NCBI RefSeq assembly: GCF_027595985.1
Contig: NC_073305.1
Span: 79,742,889 to 79,806,888 of the forward strand
Direction of reading: 5' to 3'
Source: Sorex araneus
Lineage: Eukaryota > Chordata > Mammalia > Eulipotyphla > Soricidae
DNA: 64,000 nt
The position numbers were made by a program, and so were the translations under genes. How positions within the stretch are numbered: the stretch's first letter is position 1; every line of letters starts with the position of its first letter. Shown here in pieces: positions 11,540-23,339 of the stretch. A model generated the notes under the pieces. That model saw only the letters and a program-made list of their open reading frames with translations, had not been told where the DNA came from and ran no database searches.

Positions 11540-11718
11540 TAGAGGAGCTGGAGCAATAGTTTAGCAGGTAGGGTGCTTGCCTTACATACAGTTGACCTGG
11601 TTTTAATCATTGGCATCTCATATGGTCCCCCAAGCTCCATCAGGAATAATTCTTGAGTGCAGAACCAGGAGTAACCCTTGAGTACTACTAGGTATGGTCC
11701 AACAAATAGAAATAAAAG
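11540..11718 (+). repeat. Short-form SOR SINE
   Basis: gagctggagcaatagtttag head to aataaaag tail. Confidence 0.85.
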
Positions 11719-11769
11719 AAATGGAAAATCATGATAGAGCCCAGAGCAAAGAAAGACATGCACTGTGTT

Positions 11770-11905
11770 GAGAGACTAGAGAGAGAGAGAACAGCATTGC
11801 ATACAGCTGACTATACCTGGCACCACATGTGGTTCCCCCTGAACCCCACCAGGAGTAATCCCTGAGCACAAGCTGGGTGGGGCCCCAAAACCAAAACAAA
11901 AAGAA
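11770..11905 (+). repeat. Short-form SOR SINE, old
   Basis: Head decayed to GA repeats; ccaggagtaatccctgagca and ccaaaaccaaaacaaaaag remain. Confidence 0.65.
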
Positions 11906-12146
11906 TTTTATTGCTAAGTATGGAGAGTGCCTTGAAAGTATTTTTTAAAGTAGCAATATGATGGCATTTGCTAGTAAATTGATGGTAATGTGGAACGCTA
12001 AGTGACAGATTTGAAGGAGTCAAGCATTCAGGAAAGGGTAATAAGGTCTAACAGTGTATCAGAGGATTAGAAAATGATGGAAGACAGGGAGGGGAGTACT
12101 AAAGAAACAGAATTTATAGAATTTAGTTACTGTTAAGATACGAGGA

Positions 12147-12342
12147 TGGGGCTAGAGAGCTAGTACAGTGGGTAAGGGCACTTGCCTTGCATATGGCCAA
12201 CCTGGCTTCAATTTCCAACACTACATATGGTCATCCAAGCCCTTCCAAGAATGATCCCTGAGCACAAAGTCAGGAGTAAGTCCTGAACACTGCTGGGTGT
12301 TCCTCCCACTCCCCACCCCCACCCCTGCAGAAAAAAAAAAGA
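12147..12342 (+). repeat. Short-form SOR SINE
   Basis: gggctagagagctagtacag head; C-rich expansion (cccaccccc) before the A tail. Confidence 0.8.
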
Positions 12343-12378
12343 TATGGGAATATATGTAAGAAACTCAAGAAGGATATC

Positions 12379-12560
12379 AGGAGCTGGAACAATAGTACAG
12401 TGGTAGGGTGTTTTTGCCTTGCACTGCAGCTGACTGGAGTTCGATTCCCCAGCAATCTATATGGTTACCCAAACCTGCTGGGAGTGTTCCCTGAGCACAG
12501 AGCCAAGAGTAAACCCTGATCACCGCAGGTGTGGCCCCAATACAACTAACAAAGCAAAAC
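12379..12560 (+). repeat. Short-form SOR SINE
   Basis: gagctggaacaatagtacag head, ggagttcgattccccagc box. Confidence 0.8.
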
Positions 12561-13636
12561 AATGATTTCATGGGCCCTAGTGTTAGGTGAGGTATGTTAA
12601 GCTTACCCTGGCTACAAAATTCCAGGTGGCTATAACCAGTAGCTAGGCTATTCACTCCAAATGATGAAGATAAAAGGTTGAACAAAGTCTGGAGCTCAAG
12701 GGAGTAAATGAACATTTAGACTTGGTAATTATCAGCATAGAGCATTCCACACACACCGTTTAGATGTGGAATGTATTTCACTTCCGAGATTCAAACTAAA
12801 ACATTCTCACAAGGAGCTTTGTGGGAACAACTGAGGTCAAGGAGATAATGGGATGCTCCAGAGAGCATACTTAAAGAGAAATGAGTCAAACTGGGCCCTA
12901 GACCCCAGCTCATCGCAGGAGAAAGAAGAAACTGATAAGGTAGTGGTGTCACAGAAACCAGGAGAACAGAACATTTCAAAGAGAGATTAATGGTACTGAA
13001 ATGAGAAGCAGAGTCAATCAGACTTAGCCAGATCAAAGTGACCTTCAGTAAAGCAGCTTGGTAGAGTAGCAGGATTAGAAACCTGATTGCAGTGACTAGC
13101 AAAGGGAAGAGTAAACAAGGAAGTTGAGAAATCAGTGTGTTATTCTTTCCAAGAACTTGGCCTGTGAAGAAGAGAGAGAATAACTAGAGAAATATTCAGG
13201 GTCACAGGATAGATTTTCAAGATCAAGAGATTTCAGCTTGTTTATGAGCTTTGAAGAAACTTGTAAAAAAGGAAACGTTGACATAGAATATAAGAGAGCC
13301 AATGGGGGAAAAATGTTATAATGTGAAGATGAAAACAGATCCTTAAGACACAGGAAGGTTTTTGATTAATAGCCCAGGAAGTGGAGTAAACTATAGAATG
13401 GAAAAGGGGTAGGTTGAAAAAGTGAACAACTTCAGGGAGTTCATACACAATGAACCCAATTTTCTGTGTAGTGGAGGAAAGAGGAGGTGCCAAGAGAGTG
13501 CTGACGAGCTAAATCAAGTTTAGTTGACTCACAAGGGGCAATGGGCAAGAGATAACAAGGTACTTATATCATTGAAGATATCTTAAAGCAAAGGTTTTCC
13601 TAGCGTGGTTGAGTCATCTTGTTAGAAAATCAAATT

Positions 13637-13826
13637 TGGGGCTGGAGAGATAGTACAGTGGATGGGGCACTTACTTTGCGTGTAGCTGATCCAGGTTTGA
13701 TCCCTAGCATCCTATATGGTCCCCTGAGCACCACAAGGAATAATTCCTGAGTGCAGAGCCAGGAGTAGTCTCTGAGCATCAGCAGGGGTGGTCCAAAGGG
13801 TCAAAAGAAAAAAAAAGAAAAATCAA
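13637..13826 (+). repeat. Short-form SOR SINE with target duplication
   Basis: gggctggagagatagtacag to A-rich tail; aaaatcaaat flanks both sides. Confidence 0.9.
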
Positions 13827-14164
13827 ATGTGTCCTCATCACATACTTATGGACCTAGAAACTCTGGAAGAGAAACTTAGAAATTCTCTTTGCCTACTCCA
13901 CGTAATTTTGAGGTTTACTAATGGTTGAGAACAACTTTCACTAGAACTTCTGTAGAATTTGTAACTTTCCCCGATAACAAGAATGTGAAAGCAACAAGTA
14001 GGTTACTCAACCACTTTATTTTCATTTTTTAGTAATATTTTCCACATTATAAAAAAATATTTCTTCTGAGCAATATTCTCAAGGATTAAGAAACCCCTGA
14101 GATTACTCCAGTGCTGGTGTCTCCCTGGAAATGAGTATTATGCAAGTTTCAAAAATCAAAACAT

Positions 14165-14365
14165 AAAGGAAGGAGGGATTGTTCAGCAACAAAAAATTCT
14201 GCCTTGAGTGACTTGGGGTTTAACAATGGGACTGCCCTATACGACCATGTTATCCCAGACGCTATGCTGTTGAGGGTCCCTGGTGCCACAACAGAGTGTG
14301 GTTTGTGGCACACAGTCAACAACTATGTGCAACCTCTTGTTATCACAACAACAACAACTACTACT
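14165..14365 (+). repeat. Unclassified SINE-like element
   Basis: ggagggattgttcagcaaca ... acaacaacaactactactac ends in a simple-repeat tail, but the body is not SOR type. Confidence 0.3.
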
Positions 14366-14385
14366 ACAAAAGGAAGGAAAGGGAC

Positions 14386-15235
14386 ATTTTTTTTGTTCCT
14401 TAACTTTTCTATTTTAATTTAGGCACTGTGATTTACAATATTAATAATGGCAGAAGTTCATGCATAAAATATTCCAAAACCATACCCTTCACTAGAGTCA
14501 GCTTCCCTCCACCATTGTCCCAATGTCCCCACCCCCACTCCATCTTATTCCCCCCACCCTCTGCCCCTCTACAGTGACATGTGTCCTACTAAAGATCAGT
14601 TTTCGGATTCTGTTACCTTACTCTCTATCTTTACGTCCCACATATGAGGGAGATCATTCTATATCTGCCTCTCTCCTTCTAACTTATTTCATTCATCATG
14701 AAACTCTCCAGATCCACCCATAGTGGCAAATTGCATGATTTTGTCTTCTCTTATAGCTAAGTAGTATTCCATTGTGTAGATGAACCATAGTTTCTTGTTT
14801 CTTTGTCCACTCATCTGTTCTTGGACACTTGGGTTGTTTTTTGATTAGCTATTGTGAACAATGCTGCAATAAACATAGGAGAGCACATGTTTTTACTAAG
14901 TAGAGTACTAGAACCTTTGGGATAAATGCCATGTTTAATTGCTGGGCCACATGGAAAATTTATTTCTAATTTTTTCAGAAATGTCTATATTGTCTTCCAA
15001 AAAGGTTGAACCACTCGACATTCCCACCAGCAGTAAATAAAGGCTCCTTTTTCTCCACATCCATGCCAACACCTGTTGTTTTTTTATCTAAGTGATTAAT
15101 GTGTGCCAGTCTTACTGGGTTGAGGTAATACCTCATTGTTTTGTTTTGATTTGAATTTCCTTGATGAAAAGTGACATGGAGTAACTTTTTATGAGGGAAA
15201 TGCAAATCAAAACAACAATAAAGTATCATACACCT
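14386..15235 (-). mobile_element. L1 3' end, antisense, with 5' inversion
   Basis: Reverse L1 3' UTR and ORF2 C-terminal region (attccattgtgtagatgaac, aacaatgctgcaataaacat, cacctgttgtttttttatct). At about 15187 the orientation flips: gggaaatgcaaatcaaaaca is sense L1 and pairs with the preceding antisense copy. This is the 5' inversion expected from twin priming. Confidence 0.85.
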
Positions 15236-15397
15236 GTTGGCAATCTGTGAGGAAGTTTATGTTCACCTCTGCCCACAATTAAATATTTCTTTTCAATCTA
15301 AACAAAAAGATTCCTTTTTTTTTTAGTTTGACAAAATGATTACTGTAAATACTATTCAATTTCGACCTTTTTCTTTCCTTTTTAAAATTTTTACTTT

Positions 15398-15552
15398 TTA
15401 TTTTGGGCTACAGTCAGGAGTTACTCTTGGCTCTGCACTCAGAAATTATTCCTAGTGGCACATTGGGGATCACATGGGATGCTGGAGATTGGACATGGGT
15501 TGGCCCTGTGCAAGGCAAGAGACCTACCCACTATGCTATCCTTCCAGCACGT
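15398..15552 (-). repeat. Short-form SOR SINE
   Basis: ttttgggctacagtcaggag ... atgctatccttccagcac. Confidence 0.8.
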
Positions 15553-15724
15553 AGACTATTCAGTTTCTACATCCATACTAGATACCAAATAAAAAATAAT
15601 AACTCAGTTTGTAGTAGCAGTCCCAGAATTGTTCTCTGGCACTTTTGTTATTTCATTCTAACTAAATCCCAGTAACCATTTATCAACCCATAGGGTTTAG
15701 AAATTGAATTTTCCCCAATTTTTT

Positions 15725-15887
15725 GGGGGGAATTGGGGGCACACCTAGTGGTGCTCAGGGGTTAGTCCTCAGCACTCAGGAATCAACTCCTGGCAGGCTC
15801 AGGAAACACATTGGATGCCGGAGATAGAACCCGGGTCAACTATGTGCAAGGCCAGCACCCTACCCCTGTACTATAGCTCTGGTCCCT
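15725..15887 (-). repeat. Short-form SOR SINE
   Basis: gggcacacctagtggtgctc ... ctatagctctggtccctg. Confidence 0.8.
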
Positions 15888-15889
15888 GA

Positions 15890-16725
15890 ATGTCCCCAAT
15901 TTTAAGTTATTCTTCTATAATTTCTTTCATAGATTTATTTTTGGCTCATGAAATAGTCAACCAATCAGATGACAGTAAAACATTCCTCAATTATTCATAG
16001 TTATATTCTAGGTAAAACTGCTGAAAGTTAACTAGAACAATAAACAATGACTTTTGGAAGGCAGCAAGATCTAAGGTAGCAAATCTTAATTACAACATGA
16101 TTAAAACAGGAGGTAAATAATGACAACTAGGTTAGTCACAAAGCATAGAAAAAAAACAGATACAGAAGAATTGGTATAGCATGTACTAATACTGTGGCAA
16201 TGAGTGAAAAAAAGTGAGTCCAGCTATCAGAGTTCTAATAATTCAAGGATTCAAATAATGTGTGTAATTTTTTACCCTGTTGTAACCAGTAACAGAATAG
16301 GTTGGTATTTGAACACCCATGAAGCTTCTGAAATAAAGTAATAATAAAGTTACTAGGATCGTCCGTTTGTTACACCAAACAATTACATTTGCTCATTGTT
16401 ACTAACTCAGCATTTTGACTTTTCCACTGAGTCTCTTTTGAGTTGAGTGAGCAAGCTCTGGGAGTGATAATGTTGCCTAGAGAAGATTGGGGAGCCAAAC
16501 CCCAAGCCCCAACTCTCTTGTGTGAGGCTCAGGCAGTCTTCCTAGACAATGAAAAGCTTGCTTTTCTTCTGAATAAGAGAAAACAGATAAGTTAATAAAT
16601 CATTTTCTATATGCACTGGGAACTTAAAGGGATGAAAAACAGAAAGAAGTTGTGAATCCCGTTAGAATTTCTTCAGTGCTTATATGACGAGTCTTGGCTG
16701 TATGTGAATTACTCGATTTAACATC
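15890..16725. other. Unassigned intronic DNA
   Basis: AT-rich, no repeat or gene recognised. Confidence 0.4.
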
Positions 16726-16737
16726 AGACAGGCATGC

Positions 16738-16941
16738 TCATGGGAGAGCCTGGCAAACTCCCTGTGGCGTATTCATATGCCAAAACAAGTAACAGTGATG
16801 GGTCTCATTCCCCTGACCCCCTGAAAGAGCCTCCAATGCGTCATCATTGGGAAGGACGACTAAAGAGAGGCTTCTAAATCTCAGGACTAGGACGAATGGA
16901 GATGTTACTGAGACCGCTCAAGAAATTCGACAATCAACGGG

Positions 16942-16945
<4 letters not shown>
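16738..16945 (+). repeat. Extended long-form SOR SINE, 5' truncated
   Basis: gagagcctggcaaactccct, tattcatatgccaaaacaag, then the extra segment cattcccctgaccccctgaa/gagcctccaat, then gctcaagaaattcgacaatc. The tail merges into the GAT repeat. Confidence 0.8.

Positions 16946-17000
<55 letters not shown>
16944..17000 (+). repeat. (GAT)19 microsatellite
   Basis: Perfect trinucleotide array growing directly from the SINE end, whose normal tail contains gatgacagtgat. It makes a spurious poly-His/poly-Ile frame on the other strand. Confidence 0.97.
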
Positions 17001-17339
17001 AAAATGAAGGTTTTGGAAAGATTGTACATTTGAGAAATTTGGTGAAAAATGGAAAAAGGAAACAAGAAGGAGAGTGGAGAGTGTGGACATATACAAGGAG
17101 GTTTATTTGTTGCCTTCTCTCCTTTCCCCATCCTCTCCAATAGTGTTGGGGGCGGTGGGCAGGGGAAGCACCCCCCGTAAGAGAGGAAGAAGGATACATG
17201 GGGGAACAGGGGAGGGGAAGAAGGATCGTATAAGCTTGAGGGCAGGCCATAGGTAGGGGGATTATATCTTTTTGGGGAAACTTCAAAATTATTCTGAAAT
17301 GTAAAATTCTGGTACTTTTTTGGGGGGGAACTTTGGCTC

Positions 17340-17512
17340 TTTGGCTTTGGGGGTCACACCCAGCGATGCTCAGGGGTTCCTCCTGGCTCTGCACTCAGAA
17401 ATTACTCAGCAGTGCTAGGGGAATCATATGGGATGCCGGGGGCCAGGGATCGAACCTGGCTCTCTCAGATGCAAGGCAAACACCCTACCCGTTGTACTAT
17501 CGCCCGGGGGAT
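17340..17512 (-). repeat. Short-form SOR SINE
   Basis: tttgggggtcacacccagcg ... tgtactatcgcccgggg; small insertion ccgggggccagg near the B box. Confidence 0.88.
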
Positions 17513-17751
17513 TGGCCTCCTCTGGTACTTCTTTAAATGCATAATTTTATAGTATTTCAATGGCTCTAGGCTCTCTCCCTGCCCATCAGATATCTCACAT
17601 TTTATGTTCCAAATATGAATCAAGTGCCCCTCAGATTTAAAGGAGGAAGAAAGGTTGTGCCCTGTGCCACAGTGGACCTTATATCCTAAAGAGAGAAATC
17701 CGTCTTAGATGTACACAGCTTACTGTGGGATCATTGAGGGACATTCACTTT

Positions 17752-18623
17752 TTTTTTTGTTGTTAGTTTATTTTTAATTAGAGAGTCATCGTGAGGGTAC
17801 AGTTACAGATCCATACATCTTTGTGCTCATGCTTCCCCCATACAAAGTTCGATAACCCATCCCTTCACCAGTGCCCATTCTCCACCACCCGTAAACCCAA
17901 CATCCCTCCCCCCCTCCCCAGTCCCGTCTCCCCCCACCCCACCCTGCCACTATGGCAGGGAATTCCCTTTTGTTCTCTCTCTCTGATTAGGTGTTGTGGT
18001 TTGCAATAAGGGTGTTGAGTGGCCATTGTGTTCAGTCTCTAGTCTGTATTTGGCCCACATCACCCTTCCCCCACATGACCTCCAACCACATTTTACTTGG
18101 TGGTCCCTTCCCTGAGTTACCCAGAATGAGAGACCAGCCTCCAAGCCATGGAAACAATCTCCTGGTACTTATTTCTACTATTCTTGGGCGTTAGTCTTAT
18201 AGTCTATTATTCTGTATTCCACAGATGAGTGCAATCTTTCTATGTCTGTCTCTCTCTTTCTGACTCATTTCACTTAGCATGATACTTTCCATGCTGATCC
18301 ACTTATATGCAAACGTCATGACCTCATTTTTTCTAACAGCTGCATAGTATTCCATTGTATAGATGTACCAGAGTTTCTTCAACCAGTCATCTGTTCTAGG
18401 GCACTCGGGTTTTTTCCAGATTCTGGCTATTGTAAACAGTGCTGCGGTGAACATATAAGTGCATATGTCACCTCGACTATACTTTTTTGCTTTTCTGGGA
18501 TATATTCCCAGCAGTGGTATTGCTGGGTCAAATGGGAGCTCAACCTCTAGTTTTTTGAGAATCGTCCATACTGTTTTCCAAAAGGGCTGAACTAGCCGGC
18601 ATTCCCACCAGCAGTGTAGAAGG
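17752..18623 (-). mobile_element. Young L1 3' end, antisense, 5' truncated, with target duplication
   Basis: An 870 bp L1 copy with poly-T, C-rich 3' UTR and ORF2 C-terminus. The minus frame 18197-18454 contains TMEYYAAVRKNE and CPRTDDWLKKLW, typical of the ORF2 C-terminal region. gagggacattcactttt occurs at both ends. Dead on arrival: most of ORF2 and all of ORF1 are missing. Confidence 0.95.
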
Positions 18624-18644
18624 GAGGGACATTCACTTTTTATA

Positions 18645-19770
18645 TATTTAAATAATACTTCAAAGCTATTTAGTTTATTTGATTATTGGTTTATCTTTTC
18701 ACCAGGTCCCAGTCCTAACCTGCAGGTTCCGGTGTAATTAAGCTTCCCATCAGTTAAATCAACAAATATTTCCTTTTTCCCTTTGCTTGTACAGTTCAAA
18801 TAGTTTAAGACAATCTAGGGGATTCAGACTTATATAATAGACAATCACTGGCTTCAAGAGACTTGTAGTTCACATGGGGAGATGACGCTAATAGAATATT
18901 TTAATTTTCTAGGGGTGGCAGGACACGCTGGTGATCAAGCCCCGGGCTCACACATACAGGAGAAGGCAGAAAGGGAAGAAAAGGGGGAAAAAGACAAGTC
19001 AGAAATTCTACCTCTGAGTGACAACCCTGGCAGAACATTTTAAATTTTTTGCTATTTATAATTTTCTTCTTAAAAGAGAAAATAATTAAGCTGTCCAAAG
19101 ACTGTCCCCCTATAACAATCCTATCAAGTTTCCCAGACAGACAATACTTTAGGTGGGGGATATTTAGCATTTCAATACTTTAGTATGGAAAAGAAAGAAG
19201 GAAACAAATGGAGATGTAAGTGATGTTAATCTGAAAACAAAACAAGTTCTTTGTTCTTTAGATGTACATTTCAATGTCTCTTTGATTTCCTGCAGTTTGA
19301 ATACAATATGCCTGGGATATTTATTTATTTTGCTTTTATTCTATTTGTTCTTTGAGCTCCCTAGTCTATGGTTTTGTGTCTGCAGTTAATTTTGTAGAAT
19401 TCTCAGCATTACTACTTCAAATATTTATTTTCTTTCTTTCTTTTTTGTTTTCGATTGTTTGTTAAGTTATTTGAGGTGACTCTTGATACCAAGGATTGAA
19501 CATGGACTCCAGACTCCTCCGGGTTTCCTCTCAGTCATCTCCACGGTCCATATTTTGTTTCTTTCTATTCTTCCTGCTTTTTTGCTTGTATTCTTTCTCT
19601 TTCTCTCTGCCTTTCCTTACTTCTTCTAGTCTTGTTAGAGAGAAAGCAGATATTTCCTGTGTTGGTGGTTTTGTGAGTAGAGTGGATATGAAAGATTTGC
19701 ATAGAAAACTCAAAAATTGAAAGTTCATTGTACAGAAAAGGTAGGCCTCTCCTTTTAAAAAAAAAATAAA
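18645..19770. other. Unassigned intronic DNA
   Basis: No SINE or L1 in 1.1 kb; pyrimidine-rich stretch near 19430-19620. No gene seen. Confidence 0.4.
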
Positions 19771-19773
19771 AAT

Positions 19774-19950
19774 TGGGGCTGGAGCAATAACACAGCAGGT
19801 AGGGAGTTTGCCTTGCACATGGCCAACCCAGGTTCTATTCCCAGCATCCCATCTGGTCCCCTGAGCACCACCAGGGGTAATTCCTGAGTGCAGAGCCAGG
19901 AGTAACCCCTGTGCATCGCCAGGTGTGACCCAAAAAAAAGCAAGAAAAAA
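19774..19950 (+). repeat. Short-form SOR SINE, young
   Basis: ggggctggagcaataacaca to gtgtgacccaaaaaaaagca. Confidence 0.93.
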
Positions 19951-19997
19951 ATTTATTTTATTTTTATAAAGTGGTTCACAATATTCGATTACATTTG

Positions 19998-20237
19998 AGG
20001 GCTGGAGCAATAGCACGGTGGTTGGGCGTTCGCCTTTCACTGGGCCGACCCGAGTTCGATTCCTCCGCCCCTCTCAGAGAGCCCGGCAAGCTACTGAGAG
20101 TATCGAGCACACAAGGCAGAGCCTGGCAAGCTACCTGTGCGTATTGGATATGCCAAAAACCGTAACAATAAGTCTCTCAATGAGAGACGTTACTGGTACC
20201 CACTTGAACAAATTGATGAGCAACGGGATTCAATATT
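19998..20237 (+). repeat. Long-form SOR SINE, complete
   Basis: agggctggagcaatagcacg head, gagttcgattcctccgcccc, the paired gcaagctac segments, then gagacgttactggtacccac and gatgagcaacgggatt. Confidence 0.93.
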
Positions 20238-20370
20238 TGAACACAATCCCACCACCATTACATCCTCCCGCCACCATATTTCCATCTCGAACACCAACCT
20301 CTGTCCCAAAGCAGAACCAAACCGCTGAAAATGATCCAAAAAAATTTCCTTAGAGGAAAGTATGTAAGGA

Positions 20371-20372
20371 GT

Positions 20373-20412
<40 letters not shown>
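20371..20412 (+). repeat. (GT)n microsatellite
   Basis: About 20 dinucleotide units with one interruption. Confidence 0.95.
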
Positions 20413-20413
<1 letters not shown>

Positions 20414-20864
20414 TGTAAAGATATATTTTTCTCTAAGATTTGTTGACTTTTACTTTAAACCTCATCAAATGTGGTGCATTACTCTTGGAATATTAGTGGT
20501 GTGAGGTATAAGAAGGCCATGCTTATACCATGACCTTATACACCACAGCCACACTTAAGACCACTCTCCACACATTCAAACGAGCCTCACACATGAAGGA
20601 ACCAGCAGAGGAACCCAGGTGTGCGGGACCCAGGGCTGAGATCTCCAAGGCTGCTTAGACCGTGACTGGGCCTCTTTCACCCAGATCCCCCATTTTCCAG
20701 TAGCTAGGCAGTCACACCCAGAAACTGTCCTGATGCCGTATAATCCCATCAACGGCCAAGATCCAGAGACTATAAAATCAAACTCCTGGAAGTTCGTGGC
20801 CATACAACACCTGATATCCTAATTCTTCCTCTTGGAGAAGCTGACAAGCTACCAAGAGTCTATT

Positions 20865-21190
20865 TCCTCCACAGGAGAGCCTGGCAAGCTCCCTGTGGTG
20901 TATTCATATTCCAAATACAGTAAAAGATATATACATACCTCTCGGAGAGCCCGGCAAGCTACCAAGAGTATCCCGCCCATATGGCAGAGCCTGGCAAGCT
21001 ACCTGTGGCGTTATTCGATACACCAAAAACAGTAACGATAGGTCTCATTCCCCCTGACCCTGAAAAGAGCCTCCAATTGTTGGGAAAGACGAGTAAAGGA
21101 GGCTGCTAACATCTCAGGGCTGAGTGTAATAGAGACATTATGGGTGCCCTCTCAAGTAAATCAACGAACAATAGATGACAGTGATACAGT
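20865..21190 (+). repeat. Extended long-form SOR SINE, 5' truncated
   Basis: Contains an extra gagagcctggcaagctccct block, the two standard gcaagctac segments, and the 100 bp insert cattccccctgaccctgaaa ... ctgctaacatctcagggctg before the common 3' end. The tRNA head is missing. Confidence 0.82.
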
Positions 21191-21480
21191 CAAGTATAAG
21201 ATGCTTGGAGGTTTTCAGCTACTGGTGCTGGGTCCTTGGGGCAGAGAGGGGAACTTACCTACCCCACCCCCTCGAGGCTGTACCAGTGAAACAGTCTAGT
21301 CTGGACCGGTGGCATGGCTATGGTGATGAGTCATTTTATGCTCTATTCAGAGAGATTTTGAGTGTCTGGATCATGGACGTTGATGACATAAGCTAGCACT
21401 CTAGGACCCTCCTTTCCTTATGACCAGGTCCCGTTCCTGCACTGCTCTCTATCCCGTGGATGCTTTCCTCCATTTGTGAC

Positions 21481-21622
21481 CATGGCTGACCCAGGTTCAA
21501 TTCCCAGCATCCCATATGGTCCCCTTAGCACCGCCAGGAGTAATTCCTGAGTGCAGAGCCAGAAGTAGCTAGTCCCTGTGCATCGCCAGATGTGACCCAA
21601 AAAGCAAAAAAAAAAAAAAAAA
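21481..21622 (+). repeat. Short-form SOR SINE, 5' truncated
   Basis: Starts inside the head at catggctgacccaggttcaa; internal gctagt insertion; A18 tail. Confidence 0.9.
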
Positions 21623-21941
21623 AGTGTGAAAGAGTTATGGCATTTTAGCCAACCCAACTTATCCATCTCAGGCAATCCTGCCCTTTCACAGGCATGGTTT
21701 CATGTCTACTCTCTTCTTACATTATCCATCAGTTTTTGTACTAGAATCAACTTTTTCCATCAAATTCCAAAACACTAATCATAATTACTTGAAATTTCCA
21801 GTCTGGTAGTTCCCCAAATTTTGCCCTATTTTGGTCTGCTTGTCTTTTTTCACTGCTTAAAAAAAAAAACACAAACCCTTTAATGGCCTAAAATTTATTT
21901 TTAAATCAGACATTATGCGATAGATAAAAATAACTAAGGTA

Positions 21942-22115
21942 GGGGATAGAGAGATAATATACCAGGTAAGGTGCTTACCTTGCATATGACCAATCCAGGT
22001 TCTACCCACAGCACCCCATATGTTCCCTCCAAATCCTGCCAGGAGTTATCCCTTAGCACTGAGGCAGGAGTGAGCCTGAGCACCACCAGGTGTGGCCCCA
22101 ATACCCTCCCTCCAA
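21942..22115 (+). repeat. Short-form SOR SINE
   Basis: aggggatagagagataatat head, ccaggttctacccacagcac box. Confidence 0.8.
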
Positions 22116-22117
22116 TT

Positions 22118-22312
22118 TTTTTTATTTTTAAATTTAATTTAATTTTTTGCTTTTTGGGTCACACCTGGCTATGCTCAGGAGTTACTCCTGTCTCTGCACT
22201 CAGGAATTACTCCTGGCAGTGCTCAGGGGACCATATGGGATGTTGGGATTCGAACCCAGGTTGGCCATGTGCAAGGCAAACACCCTACTTGCTGTGCTAT
22301 CACTCCAGCCCA
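22118..22312 (-). repeat. Short-form SOR SINE, young
   Basis: T-rich tail, ctttttgggtcacacctggc, to tatcactccagccca; ctccaattttttt/ctccaaattttttt flank it. Confidence 0.93.
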
Positions 22313-22857
22313 TCTCCAAATTTTTTTAATAAAAAAACAAACTAAGGTACATAGGCATTCAATGGAAAGTTTTGCATTTATCTGATTATAAATATATTCA
22401 TATTTATGAAATTGGCTATATTTAGGATAACCAGCGACCTTAGAATAAACAGATAAATATAACCAAGTTTTATACTTATTTGGTTAGACTGTATTTATAA
22501 TTGCTTATAGTGTGAGAAGCTAAATTCCTTTCAGTGTCCTTTAAAAAAATAAAAAGGAAAAGCAAAAAACCCCACACTTTTTTTGCCTTTGTTTTGTTTT
22601 CCCTGAGACTCTTAAGTAGGATTTGAGACTTCCAAGTCATTTTTCTGTAATCGCTTGCTGTTTTGCATCAACTTGATTGATGGTGGTAAAGTACAGAGTA
22701 GGGAAGTGTTCTATAATTCTATGATTACGTGTCAGCTTTTTAATCTGTGTCCCTGTAACTGTGTGACCTTAATAATTGCTTCTCATCTTCTCTGCCCCAC
22801 CACCTTTTCCTATTAAGTAGTATAGGAAGGGTACAGAGAATCATATTTGTGTGTTTC

Positions 22858-23092
22858 TGACTGGAGCAATAGTACAGTGGGTAGGGCTTGCACATGGCCG
22901 ACCCAGGTTCGATTCCTCCATCCCTCTCGGAGAGCCCGGCAAGCTACCGAGAGTATCCAGCCCGTACAGCAGAGCCTGGCAAGCTACCCATGGCGTATTC
23001 GGTATGCCAAAAACAGTAACGACAAGTCTCACAATGGAGACATTACTGGTGCCCGCTCGAGCAAATCAATGAACAACTGTGCTACAGTGCTC
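22858..23092 (+). repeat. Long-form SOR SINE, complete
   Basis: gactggagcaatagtacagt to gctacagtgctcc; small deletion before cttgcacatggcc. Confidence 0.93.
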
Positions 23093-23171
23093 CATCCTAG
23101 TGTGGGAGGCATAGAGAAGGCTATCTTGGGCATTGCCTTTCTCCCAGATCTGTCAGTTTTTTTCAGTTGAT

Positions 23172-23336
23172 TTTGGTTTATTGGCCATACCCGGCAGTTG
23201 TTCAAGGTTTATTTCTGGTTCTGCACTCAGGGATAACTAGCTGGGCTCTGTGGACCATACAGGATACGGGGAATGGAACCCAGTTTAGCTGTGGGCAAGG
23301 CAAACACCCTGCCCACCTTACTATCTCTCTAGCCCC
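23172..23336 (-). repeat. Short-form SOR SINE
   Basis: ggccatacccggcagttgtt ... ttactatctctctagcccc. Confidence 0.82.
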
Positions 23337-23339
23337 ACC

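Larger units (their letters stand above)
11395..13620 (+). repeat. Possible old interspersed repeat, cut by six SINEs
   Basis: Purine-rich segments between the SINEs (for example 11905-12140 and 12565-13600) have the look of an ancient mammalian repeat with phrases such as catgagcaaagccaatgtct. I cannot name the family. Its reverse-strand ORFs (for example 12791-13102) are not genes. Confidence 0.35.

Noticed and set aside
16905..17394. Poly-His, poly-Ile and poly-Ser frames
   Set aside because: Produced by the (GAT)19 array.
18197..18454. Minus-strand ORF with TMEYYAAVRKNE
   Set aside because: LINE-1 ORF2 C-terminal fragment in a 5'-truncated L1, not a host gene.
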